Source of the DNA: Oryzomonas sp.
Lineage (GTDB): Bacteria > Desulfobacterota > Desulfuromonadia > Geobacterales > Pseudopelobacteraceae
Length of the DNA stretch: 64,000 nucleotides
NCBI GenBank assembly: GCA_031292255.1
Contig: JARLHN010000041.1
Coordinates: 1-64,000 of the forward strand
Direction: 5' to 3'
Shown here: piece by piece, positions 17,596-26,669 of the stretch
How the letters are laid out: each line of letters starts with the position of its first letter
Numbering within the stretch: the first letter of the stretch is position 1
Notes under the pieces: generated by a model
The model's database searches: none
What the model saw: the letters and a program-made list of their open reading frames with translations, nothing else
Told to the model about the DNA's origin: nothing
Program-made: the position numbers and the translations under genes

Positions 17596-18048
17596 TCATT
17601 GTTCCGCCGGGAGGCGAATCGTCAGAACCGGGCAGGAAGCCCCGCGAACGACACGTTCCGCGGTGCTGCCGAAGATCAGGTGGTCAAGGCCGGTGCGGCC
17701 ATGGGTGCCGAGCACAACCAGCGAAGCGGCCGATTCCTGGGCCGAACGGATAATCTCCTCGTAAGGGATGCCGGTGACGATGGACGTCGTGAAGTTGGTA
17801 AAATCTCCCATCTTCGTACTGCAAAACTTGGCCATCATCTTTTCGGCCCCCTCTTCGATCTCTTTCTCCAATTGCTCGAAGGATATGTGGGGGACATAGA
17901 AACCGCGCAAATCGACCGGCTCATTGATGACATGCAGTATCGTAAGCTGTGAATCGAACTGTTTCGCCAGGGTTAGGGCATAATCGAATGCGTAATCAGA
18001 GTTTTCCGAAAAATCGATGGCCGTCAGGATCTTGTTGAACGGTTTCAT
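17596..18048 (-). CDS. Universal stress protein (UspA family, ATP-binding type)
   Basis: The 150-residue single-domain protein starts KILTAIDFSENSDYAFDYAL. It carries the C-terminal GxxG-x9-G(S/T) nucleotide loop (GTHGRTGLDHLIFGST) that marks ATP-binding Usp proteins. It sits between two receiver-containing genes, with about 40-base gaps on each side, and is probably expressed with them. Confidence 0.9.
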   Translation of the reverse strand: MKPFNKILTAIDFSENSDYAFDYALTLAKQFDSQLTILHVINEPVDLRGFYVPHISFEQLEKEIEEGAEKMMAKFCSTKMGDFTNFTTSIVTGIPYEEIIRSAQESAASLVVLGTHGRTGLDHLIFGSTAERVVRGASCPVLTIRLPAEQ

Positions 18049-18086
18049 TTCAGTACCCCCTCATGTAGATGTAGAAAAACAAAGCA

Positions 18087-18455
18087 CTAGTCGAATATTT
18101 TTCGAATGATCTTTTTGAGTTCATCTATCTTGACCGGCTTGTTGATATACTCGAGAGCCCCCAAATTCATGGCCTCAATATACGACTCTACCTCACCATA
18201 GGCGGTAACCATGATAACATTGCTCTCGGGATGGCTTCTGCTCAGCTCCCGCAGAAAGGACAGCCCGTTCATCTCCGGCATATTGATATCGGTGATGATC
18301 AGTTCGACCTCTTTACCCCGCAGGTAATTGAGCGCCTCGTAACCGTTACCGGCCAGCGCTACATCATACCCCTCGCGAACCAGAATTTTCGAGAGCGCAA
18401 CACGGGCGTTCTCCTCATCATCAACCACCAGTATGCGTTTTTGCTCCTCTGCCAC
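18087..18455 (-). CDS. Stand-alone receiver-domain response regulator
   Basis: The 122-residue protein is a complete REC domain of the CheY/NtrC type: VVDDEEN, phosphoacceptor in ITDINMPEMNG, VTAYGEVE and INKPV. No output domain is present. It is located between the GAF protein and Usp genes in the same run. A role as a phosphorelay intermediate for the neighbouring REC-kinase is an inference. Confidence 0.88.
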   Translation of the reverse strand: MAEEQKRILVVDDEENARVALSKILVREGYDVALAGNGYEALNYLRGKEVELIITDINMPEMNGLSFLRELSRSHPESNVIMVTAYGEVESYIEAMNLGALEYINKPVKIDELKKIIRKIFD

Positions 18456-18510
18456 AACGCGCTCCCTGACTTGGCACTAAATTGAAAGTATAGCACGGAG
18501 CACTACCGTG

Positions 18511-19257
18511 TCAAGAAACAGCGGGCCTTTTCTCCCCGCTTTTGGCCGATGCCGCTTTCTCGCGAAGCTTGATCGCCGAAAGGATCAGGTTTGCAATGAT
18601 CGACACAAAGTAAATTTCGTCCTCGGGAAAGCTCCGCATGGATGTGGTCTGAAGGTTGATGACCCCATAGACGTCCTTCTTGTCGGTTATGGGGAAGGAG
18701 AGCATCGAGTTGTATTTCTCTTCGTTCAGTTCTTTGAAGACCTTGTAACGCGGATCCTGGGAGGCGCGGCTCAGGTTGATGGGCTGCATTTCCTTGGCAA
18801 CGGTGCCGGTAATCCCCTCGCCGATCTTGAGGCGGATCACGCCTATCTTTTCCTGCTCGTACCCGTACGTGGCCATCAAAACCAGTTCCCCGTTCTCCAG
18901 GAGATAGATGTTGCAGACACTGGCGTGAAGCTGTACGGCAAGCTTGGTTGCCACCATGTGCAGTACTTCGGAGAGCTCGAAGTCGGAAGAAACCAGCATG
19001 CTGATCTCTTCCAGGGAGATGATCTCCATGTGTTCACGGTTCGCCCGCTGCATGGTCAGCACCATCTTGCCTTTTTCGCTTTCCATGTAGGGGGTGAAAT
19101 TGGCCTTGTGATAGAACGGATTGACGGTCTTCACCTTCTCCGTCTGGGTGCGGAAGTCGGAAAAACCGCAGGAACACGTCATTTTAACCCGGTAGTTATC
19201 GATGCGCTGGCTGCTCATCACTTTACCGCACTTACGGCAACGCGCTGTTATCTGCAT
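18511..19257 (-). CDS. Zinc-ribbon and GAF-domain sensor protein
   Basis: The 248-residue protein has an N-terminal CxxC...CxC zinc-binding segment (CRKCG near 8, MTCSCGF near 30), a linker, and a GAF domain (about 75-232) with VCNIYLLENGELVLMAT and FPITDKKDVYGVINL. There is no catalytic output. The gap to the RodZ-like gene is 20 bases and to the receiver gene 55 bases. GAF domains bind small molecules or redox cofactors; the ligand is unknown. Confidence 0.75.
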   Translation of the reverse strand: MQITARCRKCGKVMSSQRIDNYRVKMTCSCGFSDFRTQTEKVKTVNPFYHKANFTPYMESEKGKMVLTMQRANREHMEIISLEEISMLVSSDFELSEVLHMVATKLAVQLHASVCNIYLLENGELVLMATYGYEQEKIGVIRLKIGEGITGTVAKEMQPINLSRASQDPRYKVFKELNEEKYNSMLSFPITDKKDVYGVINLQTTSMRSFPEDEIYFVSIIANLILSAIKLREKAASAKSGEKRPAVS

Positions 19258-19277
19258 GCTGCTCTCCTGGGGACGTT

Positions 19278-20168
19278 TTACGGCTGGACGCCGTTGGCGT
19301 CAAGCATAATGGAAATAGGTTTCCCGGCAGGCCCAAGTGGTTTGAGCGCCTTGCCGTTTATCTCGACCTCCACCCCCCCTGCATTGGACAATTCAAGGGC
19401 AATGTTCTTTTCGGCTTTCCATTCGATGGCGTCGCCGGCCGTCAGATCATACGTTTGGGACTGTCCTCCGTCGATGGTGACATTGAGGGTCCCGTTCTGA
19501 CTCACTCTCATGCGCGCGATAAAACCTTTCTGCGTTTCGGCCGGTTGCGCCGGGACACTGTTCTGATCGACCGGCGGCGTATCTTTGGGTTTCTCGGCGG
19601 CGGGAAGCGGCTTTTTTTCCGTTTTTTGAAGAGTGGACAGCGTATGGACGCTGGAGCGCGCCGGCTGAATTGCCAGCACCGGCGCGGTTGCCGGCACCGG
19701 CTGTTGCCGGGGTGCCGGAGTGGCGGCCTGCTCCCGAATGGGCGGGATCCCGGAGCGGTTGATGATACTTGCCGTGATGATGATCAGCAACAGCAAAAAA
19801 GCCGGCAGAATGAATTTTCGCAGTGATCTGCGTTTCTTCGGAGTTTCAGCCTCGCCGCCCGTCCTGCCCTGGTGCGCCGCAGCCGGCAGGCCGTTAAACT
19901 GCGCCTGCTGCTTGTCGTACTGCCGGATCACGTCATCGGGGTTAAGACCGAGATAAGAGGCGTAGGTACGCAGAAAGCCTTTCAGATAGGCCTTGTTGGC
20001 AAACTCCTCTGTCCTGTCGTTTTCCAGAGCCAGAAGATAGTTCTTCCCCATTTTGGTCGCCTCAACGGCCTCGTCGAGGGATATGCCGTGATACTCGCGG
20101 CATCGCCTGAGAACAGCTCCAAGGGAGTTGGATGGGGAACCACCATTGTTCGGTACGGTTTCGGACAA
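19278..20168 (-). CDS. RodZ-like helix-turn-helix membrane protein with DUF4115 domain
   Basis: The 296-residue protein has a cytoplasmic HTH (about 17-85; LRRCREYHGISLDEAVEATKM), a basic stretch before one transmembrane helix (about 117-136), a Pro/Thr-rich periplasmic linker, and a C-terminal DUF4115 beta domain (about 215-296). This is the architecture of RodZ, which links the MreB cytoskeleton to the envelope. The ATG lies 11 bases after the TPR lipoprotein stop. Assignment as true RodZ is likely but not certain. Confidence 0.75.
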   Translation of the reverse strand: MSETVPNNGGSPSNSLGAVLRRCREYHGISLDEAVEATKMGKNYLLALENDRTEEFANKAYLKGFLRTYASYLGLNPDDVIRQYDKQQAQFNGLPAAAHQGRTGGEAETPKKRRSLRKFILPAFLLLLIIITASIINRSGIPPIREQAATPAPRQQPVPATAPVLAIQPARSSVHTLSTLQKTEKKPLPAAEKPKDTPPVDQNSVPAQPAETQKGFIARMRVSQNGTLNVTIDGGQSQTYDLTAGDAIEWKAEKNIALELSNAGGVEVEINGKALKPLGPAGKPISIMLDANGVQP

Positions 20169-20179
20169 TCAGTCCTCGC

Positions 20180-20938
20180 TTACTTGAGAAGCTCCAGATA
20201 TCCTATGGATGCATGTCCCAATTCAGAGTCGGGAATGATGCGAAGCACCTCGTTAAAGGAGCGTTTGGCGGCATCAAGACTGTTTTGCTTGAGCTGTGCC
20301 AAGCCAAGATAATAATAGGCAGCGCCAAAGTCTTTAAATATTTCAAGGGCCTTATGATATTCGGTGATGGCCTGCTCGGTCTTATCCATGGCAAACAAGA
20401 CCCTGCCGAGGGCAAGCCGGGCCGCCGGATTGCGCGGATTGGCGACGATCACGTCCCGAAGCTCCTCAAGCGCCTTGGGATAGTCTCCCTTGCCAAGATA
20501 GGCCAGCCCCAGGTTAATGGACGCATTTTCGCTATCCTGATAAAAGATGTCATCCTTGACGATCTTGAACTGCCTGACAGCGTTGTCCCACTGCTTGAGT
20601 TCGAGATAGACCACCCCCAGATCATTACGGGCCGACGAGTAGTCCGGTTTCAGCGTAATGGCCTGCTGGAGCTTCTGTCCAGCCAGCTCATAACGCTTTT
20701 TGCCCAGATAGGCCAAGCCCAGATTATAGAGCACATCTGGATTTCCGGGTTCGGATTTTTCCGCTTCGGTCAGCTCTATCAGGGCGCTGGTGTAATTGCG
20801 CTCCCTCAGGTAGGAAAGCCCCATCTGGTAATGGTAGGAGCCCGGGTTATTCTTCACCTCCTGCCGGCGTCCGGTGGCACAACCGGCCAAAGCCAGTGAC
20901 GCGAGAAGGAGTGCGATGTAAAATCGGCAGAATTTCAT
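20180..20938 (-). CDS. TPR-repeat outer-membrane lipoprotein (PilF/Tgl-like)
   Basis: I start at 20938 (MKFCRFYIALLLASLALAGC), because this gives a lipoprotein signal with the LALAGC lipobox; an in-frame ATG at 21001 would bury it. The mature protein contains about six tetratricopeptide repeats with signatures such as NLGLAYLGKKRYELA and NLGLAYLGKGDYPKA. Family members include PilF/Tgl pilotins for type IV pilus secretins and general scaffolds. It is followed by the RodZ-like gene after 11 bases. The specific partner is unknown. Confidence 0.75.
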   Translation of the reverse strand: MKFCRFYIALLLASLALAGCATGRRQEVKNNPGSYHYQMGLSYLRERNYTSALIELTEAEKSEPGNPDVLYNLGLAYLGKKRYELAGQKLQQAITLKPDYSSARNDLGVVYLELKQWDNAVRQFKIVKDDIFYQDSENASINLGLAYLGKGDYPKALEELRDVIVANPRNPAARLALGRVLFAMDKTEQAITEYHKALEIFKDFGAAYYYLGLAQLKQNSLDAAKRSFNEVLRIIPDSELGHASIGYLELLK

Positions 20939-21013
20939 GGGCATCCGATCAAGCGGATTCAATCCCGCGGCGAAAGTAGCAAAACAAACAAAACTTGTCA
21001 ATAAATCATACGG

Positions 21014-21937
21014 TTACGGTTTAAGACCGCTTATATCCCGAAAACTCGTCAGCGCCTTGAAATTCCGGTAGCGGGCCTCGATCTCCCGGTATTCCAAGCG
21101 TTTCATGCGGTTGAGGCTGAAATCCTCCACATTGAAGGACGCCATCACCGAGCCGAAGACGATCGCTTGGCGGATGCCGTCCTCGGACAGATCACCGGTA
21201 TTGGCAAGGTATCCCATAAAGCCTCCGGCAAAGGTGTCGCCGGCGCCAGTCGGGTCAAAGACCTCTTCCAGAGGGTAGGCCGGTGCTGCAAACATCGAGT
21301 CTGCCGTGAACATCAGCACCCCGTACTCGCCGCGCTTGACCACCAACCGCTTGCACCCCAACGCGATGATGTCGCGAGCCGCCTTGACCAGGTTTGATTG
21401 ATTGGTGAACTGGCGCGCCTCACCCTCGTTGATGACCACGATGTCAACCTTCCGGAGCACATTCTTCAACGCCTCGGGCTTGGATGAAATCCAGAAATTC
21501 ATGGTGTCGCACGCCACCAGCTTCGGCCTGCGCACCTGGTCCAGCACCTCCGTCTGCAGGTCGGGGTCAATGTTCGCGAGAAAGAGATATTCGGCATCAC
21601 GGTAGGATTCGGGCAGGTCGGGACGGAATTCCGTCAACACGTTGAGCTGCGTATCCAGGGTCTGTGCCTCGTTCAGGTCGTAGCCGTATCTTCCGGTCCA
21701 GTGAAAGGTCTTCCCGGGGATCCGCTGAAGGCCGTCTGTATTGATATCACGGGAGTGGAGAAAGCTTATGTGCTCAGCGGGGAAATCGTCCCCCACCACC
21801 GCCACCAGCGAAACATCGGTGAAGAAGCTGGCCGAGGTGGAAAAATAGGTGGCCGAACCACCCAGGACATTCTCTCCCCTGCCAAAGGGGGTTTCCACCG
21901 TATCAAAGGCTACGGTGCCGACGACAACGATTCCCAT
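21014..21937 (-). CDS. PfkB-family sugar/nucleoside kinase
   Basis: The 307-residue protein has the PfkB N-terminal GxxxxD segment (VVGTVAFDTVETPFG), the GG motif (LGGSATYFS), and the catalytic signature DPTGAGDTFAGGF near residue 230 with the base Asp. The substrate is not determined. It begins 29 bases after mtnP ends on the same strand, which suggests a nucleoside or ribose-1-phosphate-type substrate linked to methylthioadenosine breakdown; this is inference. The start has weak ribosome-site support. Confidence 0.8.
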   Translation of the reverse strand: MGIVVVGTVAFDTVETPFGRGENVLGGSATYFSTSASFFTDVSLVAVVGDDFPAEHISFLHSRDINTDGLQRIPGKTFHWTGRYGYDLNEAQTLDTQLNVLTEFRPDLPESYRDAEYLFLANIDPDLQTEVLDQVRRPKLVACDTMNFWISSKPEALKNVLRKVDIVVINEGEARQFTNQSNLVKAARDIIALGCKRLVVKRGEYGVLMFTADSMFAAPAYPLEEVFDPTGAGDTFAGGFMGYLANTGDLSEDGIRQAIVFGSVMASFNVEDFSLNRMKRLEYREIEARYRNFKALTSFRDISGLKP

Positions 21938-21966
21938 AGAAAAACATCTCCCTGTAAATGTAGGAT

Positions 21967-22833
21967 CTACAAATATTTGCCTATGATCAGATCAAGTTTT
22001 TGCTTCGTTTCGGCCGGAATGACCGATGTGTCGCTTATGATGGCATATCGAAGGGCGCTGCCGCATGGGCAGTGCTGTTCCCGACCATGGATGGAGGCCA
22101 CGGCATGACGGATGATGTCCTTGGCCATGGCGACATTTTGCTTGATGATCTGGACCACCGCTTCAACCGACACGTCGTCATGGGCAGTATGCCAGCAGTC
22201 ATAATCGGTGGACAGGGCGATGATGCCGTAACAAATCTCGGCTTCACGCGCCAACTTGGCTTCAGTCAGGTTGGTCATGCCGATTATTGCCGCCTCGAAA
22301 TTGCGATACATGAACGATTCGGCACGGGTCGAAAAGGCCGGCCCCTCCATGCAGATGTAGGTGCCACCCTTGTGGGCGGTCGCCCCGGCCGTGAGGGCAG
22401 CCGCATGGAGAACATCCGACAACTCATGGCAGACCGGATCGGCAAAGCCGACATGGGCAACGACCCCTTCGCCAAAGAAAGTATCCTTGCGGACGCCCTT
22501 GGTTCGGTCAATGAACTGGTCCGGTATGACAATATGGCCCGGGGCGATGATCTCCTTGAGGCTCCCCACGGCTGATACGGAAATGATCCGCTCCACGCCG
22601 AGCGCTTTCATCCCGTAAATATTGGCGCGGTAGTTGACTTCGGACGGCAACAAACTGTGGCCACGCCCATGGCGGGGAAGAAATGCCATCCGCACGCCGT
22701 TCAGCAATCCGGTAACGTACTCGTCAGAAGGATTGCCGAAGGGCGTTTCCATCCGCACCCGCCGGACATCCTCCAGGCCTTCCATCTCGTAGAGACCGCT
22801 CCCGCCGATAACGCCGATTGCCGCTTCCTTCAT
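21967..22833 (-). CDS. mtnP: S-methyl-5'-thioadenosine phosphorylase
   Basis: I choose the ATG at 22833 (MKEAAIGVIGGSGLYEM), which has GGAG eight bases upstream; a longer frame begins at 22857. The 288-residue protein contains the phosphate-binding IGGSGLY and LPRHGRGHSLLPSEVNYRANIYGMK segments (the latter split in the gene), YICMEGPAFSTRAES and GMTNLTEAKLAREAE, as in MTA phosphorylases. It converts methylthioadenosine and phosphate to adenine and methylthioribose-1-phosphate. It is the first gene of a long minus-strand run. Confidence 0.9.
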   Translation of the reverse strand: MKEAAIGVIGGSGLYEMEGLEDVRRVRMETPFGNPSDEYVTGLLNGVRMAFLPRHGRGHSLLPSEVNYRANIYGMKALGVERIISVSAVGSLKEIIAPGHIVIPDQFIDRTKGVRKDTFFGEGVVAHVGFADPVCHELSDVLHAAALTAGATAHKGGTYICMEGPAFSTRAESFMYRNFEAAIIGMTNLTEAKLAREAEICYGIIALSTDYDCWHTAHDDVSVEAVVQIIKQNVAMAKDIIRHAVASIHGREQHCPCGSALRYAIISDTSVIPAETKQKLDLIIGKYL

Positions 22834-22976
22834 GATCCCGGCTCCTTCTTTATACATAGCCTGTAAAACGCATAAACTGTACGGGTTTTGGGCGTAAACT
22901 TCAACCGTTATTTTCCATAATGCCGCTTGCCGGGCGGCTTTTCATGCAGGTATTTCTTGCCGGCCAAAATTAACAC

Positions 22977-23005
22977 TTGCCTTTCTCCTCCGAGAACTTT
23001 ATATT
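22977..23005 (+). promoter_or_regulatory. Candidate sigma-70 promoter for the DEAD-box helicase
   Basis: TTGCCT (22977-22982) and TATATT (23000-23005) are exactly 17 bases apart. They predict a start near 23012 and a leader of about 225 bases before the helicase ATG at 23240. The rest of the 22834-23239 gap shows no gene apart from the hairpin at 23026. Confidence 0.5.
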
Positions 23006-23025
23006 GATTGATAGACTTGTACCCG

Positions 23026-23059
23026 AAACGGCGGCATGGTGTCCGCCGTTTTTATTTTG
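23026..23059 (+). terminator. Terminator-like hairpin inside the helicase leader
   Basis: AAACGGCGG and CCGCCGTTT form a 9-bp perfect stem with an 8-base loop, followed by TTTTATTTT. It lies about 14 bases after the predicted transcription start and has no gene before it. It is therefore either an attenuator for the helicase or the end of a very short RNA. Confidence 0.6.
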
Positions 23060-23239
23060 ATCATCGCATTCTGCCCCTCCTGCATTCAATCTCCCATTGA
23101 ACAAAGCAGACCATTTGGCAGGCGAAGATTATGTCTGCCGCACGGTACTGCCGTCCTGTCATGGATCATTCAGGTTGATCCTGCGGCCCGCGCGCGCCTT
23201 TCCTCACACCGACAACACCAAAGAAAAGGAATCTGTCCC

Positions 23240-24589
23240 ATGACGTTTGACGAACTGGGCCTCAATGCGGCCATCCTCAGGGCGGTTGCCGACTGCGGCT
23301 ACACCATCCCCACTCCTGTACAAGAACAGTCCATACCGTTGGCCATGGCCGGCCACGACTTGATCGCCACGGCCCAAACCGGAACCGGCAAGACCGCAGC
23401 CTTTGTCTTGCCGGCTCTTCAACGCCTGGCCACCCCCTCCACCATGCCCGGCAAAGGCCCCCGCATCCTGGTCCTCACGCCAACCCGCGAACTGGCAGGC
23501 CAGGTCATGGATGCCGCCCGCAACTACGGACGCGGCTTCCGCCCCCGCTGCGGCACCTTGTTGGGCGGAATGCCCTACCGCGAACAGTTGCGCCTGCTTT
23601 CGGCGCCGGTAGACATTATCGTCGCCACGCCGGGCCGTCTGCTGGACCATCTGGAACGCGGCAGTGTCCGCCTGGACCGCCTGGAGATGCTTATCCTGGA
23701 TGAGGCCGACCGTATGCTGGACATGGGCTTCAGTGAAGACATGGACAAGATCGTGGCCTGTGCCCCTGTCGATCGCCAAACCATGATGTTTACCGCCACC
23801 ATGGATGCCACCGTCAGCAAGCTGGCGGAACGCATGCTGCGCAACCCGAAACGGGTGGAACTGGCAGTGCGCACAACCTCCAACGCCCTGATAGAACAGC
23901 GCCTGCACGTTGCCGACAGCCTGCATCACAAAAAGGAACTCCTCAATCACCTGGTCAGCGACCAGGCATTGACCAGGGCCATCATATTCTCGGCCACCAA
24001 ACGCGATGCCGACGAATTGGCGCGCGAGCTTACCCGCAACGGCCACCAGGCCGCGGCCCTGCACGGGGATATGAACCAGATCGCCCGCAACAAAACCATC
24101 GAGCGCATGCGCCGTGGAGGCATCCGCCTCTTGGTGGCGACCGATGTGGCTGCACGCGGCCTGGACGTCAGCGGCATCAGCCACGTGATCAACTTCGACC
24201 TGCCGCGCTTTGCCGAGGATTATGTCCACCGCATCGGACGCACCGGCCGCGCCGGGGCTTCCGGTATCGCCATCTCCTTTGTTTCCCGGTCGGAATTGAA
24301 TTATCTGGAGAGGATCGAGCGCTTCATCGGCAAGAGACTGCCCGAGCAGAATATCGAAGGACTGGCCCCGCTTGCCATCCTGCGACGGAATTCCGGAGGG
24401 GCAAAAAGGCCCGCGGGTTCGGGAGGGAGCCGTTACGCCAAACCGGGCGTCAAGGCCGGCTCCTCGCAGGGGCAGCCAAAAACGTGGGATAATGCCGGAA
24501 AATCGGCTTCCGCGAGGCCGCGCCGCACGCCGAGCCACCAACCGGTGGTGGAATATCGTAGCAGGCGGGTACCGTCTGAAAATCATTAA
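23240..24589 (+). CDS. DEAD-box ATP-dependent RNA helicase (RhlE-like)
   Basis: The ATG at 23240 (MTFDELGLN) starts the Q-motif region; an in-frame ATG at 23036 would sit inside the leader hairpin. The 449-residue protein has PTPVQEQSIP (Q motif), AQTGTGKT (motif I), DEAD (II), FTAT (III) and HRIGRTGRAG (VI), then a basic, Gly/Ser-rich tail that likely binds RNA. The family remodels rRNA and mRNA, often in cold adaptation. AAGGA precedes the start. Confidence 0.9.
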   Translation: MTFDELGLNAAILRAVADCGYTIPTPVQEQSIPLAMAGHDLIATAQTGTGKTAAFVLPALQRLATPSTMPGKGPRILVLTPTRELAGQVMDAARNYGRGFRPRCGTLLGGMPYREQLRLLSAPVDIIVATPGRLLDHLERGSVRLDRLEMLILDEADRMLDMGFSEDMDKIVACAPVDRQTMMFTATMDATVSKLAERMLRNPKRVELAVRTTSNALIEQRLHVADSLHHKKELLNHLVSDQALTRAIIFSATKRDADELARELTRNGHQAAALHGDMNQIARNKTIERMRRGGIRLLVATDVAARGLDVSGISHVINFDLPRFAEDYVHRIGRTGRAGASGIAISFVSRSELNYLERIERFIGKRLPEQNIEGLAPLAILRRNSGGAKRPAGSGGSRYAKPGVKAGSSQGQPKTWDNAGKSASARPRRTPSHQPVVEYRSRRVPSENH

Positions 24590-24602
24590 TCAATGAATGA
24601 AC

Positions 24603-24637
24603 AAAAACCCCGGAGGCCATAAGGCCGCCGGGGTTTT
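24603..24637. terminator. Bidirectional terminator between the helicase and rlmN
   Basis: AAAACCCCGG, GGCC and complements form a strong stem with an ATAA loop, with A and T runs on the two sides. It serves both convergent genes. Confidence 0.85.
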
Positions 24638-24652
24638 TGTCTTTTTACCCTA

Positions 24653-25693
24653 TCATTTTTCCAGCCGTCCCTTCAACTGTCCGCAGGCTGCCGAGATATC
24701 GCCGCCTCGGCTGTCGCGGGTGATGACCGTCACATGGCGGTCGATCAGGTATTTGTGGAAGGCATCCACGGCTGCGCGGGTCGGGGCCTTGAAATCGCAC
24801 CCTTCATGCTCGTTGAAGGGGATCAGGTTCACCTTGTTGGGAATATCACTGGTCAGACGCAGCAGGCGCTTGGCATCCTCCAGCGTATCGTTCACCCCCC
24901 CCAGCATGACATATTCGAAGGTGACCTTGCGCCGGCCCGGCAGGGGAAACTCCTTGCAGGCCTTGAGCAGATCCCTGAGCGGGTATCGCCGGTTGACCGG
25001 CATGATCCGATCGCGCAGTTCGTCGGTGGTGGCGTTCAGCGAAACCGCCAGGTTGACGGTCGGCACCTCGCGGCCGAGCCGCTCCATCTCCGGCACCAGC
25101 CCACAGGTTGAGACAGTAACCCGCCGGTTGGAGAATTGCAGGCCATTGCCGTCGATCATGATCAGGATGGCCGGAATGACGTTGTCCAGATTGTGCAGCG
25201 GTTCGCCCATGCCCATCATGACGACGTTACGGATATCAATTTCGCGCCTCACCGCCATGATCTGGTTGACGATCTCCGCGGTTGCCAGGTTGCGGGTCAG
25301 CCGGAAGGTCCCGGTAAGGCAGAATTCACACCCCATGGCGCAACCGGCCTGGGACGAGATGCACAGGGTGTTGCGCCCCTCATCCGGTATCAACACGGCT
25401 TCGACGGCATTGCCGTCCGAAAGCGCGAAGAGATACTTTTTCGTCCCGTCGCACCCCTCCTCGACCGCTTCCGGCGCAAGATCGCTGATAAAGGCCGTCT
25501 CGGCCAACTCCACGCGCAGCTCCTTCGAGAGATTGCTCATCTCTTCGAACGAACGGGCGTTTTTCTGGTAGATCCACTTGAATATCTGGGTGGCGCGGAA
25601 GCGTTCCTTGCCCTTGCCCTGGAGGAAGTGTTCCAGGGCCGGCAAGGTCAGGTTTTTAAGATCGGTCTTCCCCGTCATCTTTGTCGTGATCAT
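24653..25693 (-). CDS. rlmN: Dual-specificity RNA methyltransferase RlmN (radical SAM)
   Basis: The 346-residue protein carries the radical-SAM cluster motif CAMGCEFC (CxxxCxxC) near residue 115, [12 protein letters not shown], and the C-terminal catalytic cysteine region [10 protein letters not shown]. It methylates A2503 of 23S rRNA and A37 of some tRNAs. The ATG at 25693 overlaps the mtgA stop as ATGA and has AGGA upstream, so I prefer it over the internal ATG at 25678. It is translationally coupled to mtgA. Confidence 0.93.
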   Translation of the reverse strand: MITTKMTGKTDLKNLTLPALEHFLQGKGKERFRATQIFKWIYQKNARSFEEMSNLSKELRVELAETAFISDLAPEAVEEGCDGTKKYLFALSDGNAVEAVLIPDEGRNTLCISSQAGCAMGCEFCLTGTFRLTRNLATAEIVNQIMAVRREIDIRNVVMMGMGEPLHNLDNVIPAILIMIDGNGLQFSNRRVTVSTCGLVPEMERLGREVPTVNLAVSLNATTDELRDRIMPVNRRYPLRDLLKACKEFPLPGRRKVTFEYVMLGGVNDTLEDAKRLLRLTSDIPNKVNLIPFNEHEGCDFKAPTRAAVDAFHKYLIDRHVTVITRDSRGGDISAACGQLKGRLEK

Positions 25694-26631
25694 TTCTTTT
25701 CCTGGCCGGTTTCTTCCGGAGCCTCCGGCTGGGCACCGCCGGCCGGCGGCTCCCCTGAGGGCGTACTTTCCGCCTCCGGCGCCTTCTCCTGTGGCATATC
25801 GGCCGGTTGCCCGGCCGGTTCATTCCTGGCCGACGACGGTGCCGTGAACACCGGCGACGTAGCGATACTCTTGTCAACCTTGCGCTGCATCCCCGCGATA
25901 TTCGGCTGTTGAGCCAGCGCTGCCCGATATTCGCCTTCGCTCAAGACCCCTTTCTGGTGTAACAGCTTCAGGATCATGTCGGAACGACGCAGCACCTTTC
26001 CCAGGTTTTTGTAAGGGTTGTAGGCAAGCCGCGGGCCAGGCAGCATGGCGGCCAGGAAGGCGCTCTCCCTCGGGGTCAGGGCCGATGCCGATTTGCCGAA
26101 GTAGTAATGGGCGCCGTTGCCGATGCCATAGACCATCGGCCCCAACTCGACCACATTCAGGTAGAGTTCGATGATCCGCCCTTTACTCAATTCCTGCTCC
26201 ATGCGCCAGGCCAGGTAGATCTCCTTGAGCTTGCGGGTAACGGTCTTCTCGCGGGAAAGGAAGAGGTTCTTGGCGGTCTGCTGGGTGATGGTAGAGGCGC
26301 CGCGTTTGAGGCTTTTCTTTTCCAGATCGTATTTGATGGCATTCTTGATGGCCTTGACGTCAAAGCCTTCATGCCGGTAGAAGTTGCTGTCCTCGGCCAG
26401 GATCACGGCCCACTTCATTTCGGGCGGGATCCGGTCGGAAGGGGTCCAGTAGCGATTTTTCGGCCCAACCACAAAGGGATGGTACTCACCCTGCCAGTCC
26501 TTCACCTGGATTGTCATGGTGAATGTGCGGTCAACCAGATCGGAAACCGGTGGCGCCAGGCTCAGGGAGATGCCGATATAGGCGAGGTAACAGGCGATAG
26601 CCAGCAGGATGTAGAGGATGAATTTTTTCAC
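25690..26631 (-). CDS. mtgA: Monofunctional peptidoglycan glycosyltransferase
   Basis: The 313-residue protein has an N-terminal membrane anchor (about 4-24) and a glycosyltransferase 51 domain with the catalytic [12 protein letters not shown] near residue 80, [17 protein letters not shown], and [11 protein letters not shown]. There is no transpeptidase domain. After residue 240 it has an unusual Pro/Glu/Ala-rich tail of about 70 residues not typical of the family. It polymerises lipid II at the outer face of the inner membrane. Confidence 0.9.
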   Translation of the reverse strand: MKKFILYILLAIACYLAYIGISLSLAPPVSDLVDRTFTMTIQVKDWQGEYHPFVVGPKNRYWTPSDRIPPEMKWAVILAEDSNFYRHEGFDVKAIKNAIKYDLEKKSLKRGASTITQQTAKNLFLSREKTVTRKLKEIYLAWRMEQELSKGRIIELYLNVVELGPMVYGIGNGAHYYFGKSASALTPRESAFLAAMLPGPRLAYNPYKNLGKVLRRSDMILKLLHQKGVLSEGEYRAALAQQPNIAGMQRKVDKSIATSPVFTAPSSARNEPAGQPADMPQEKAPEAESTPSGEPPAGGAQPEAPEETGQEKK

Positions 26632-26669
26632 AATTGGTTATTATTACCAGAATATGGCCGCGGCGGGAA

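Noticed and set aside
23204-24586. 460-residue minus-strand frame opposite the DEAD-box helicase
   Set aside because: Long but low-complexity antisense frame. The plus strand encodes all helicase motifs.
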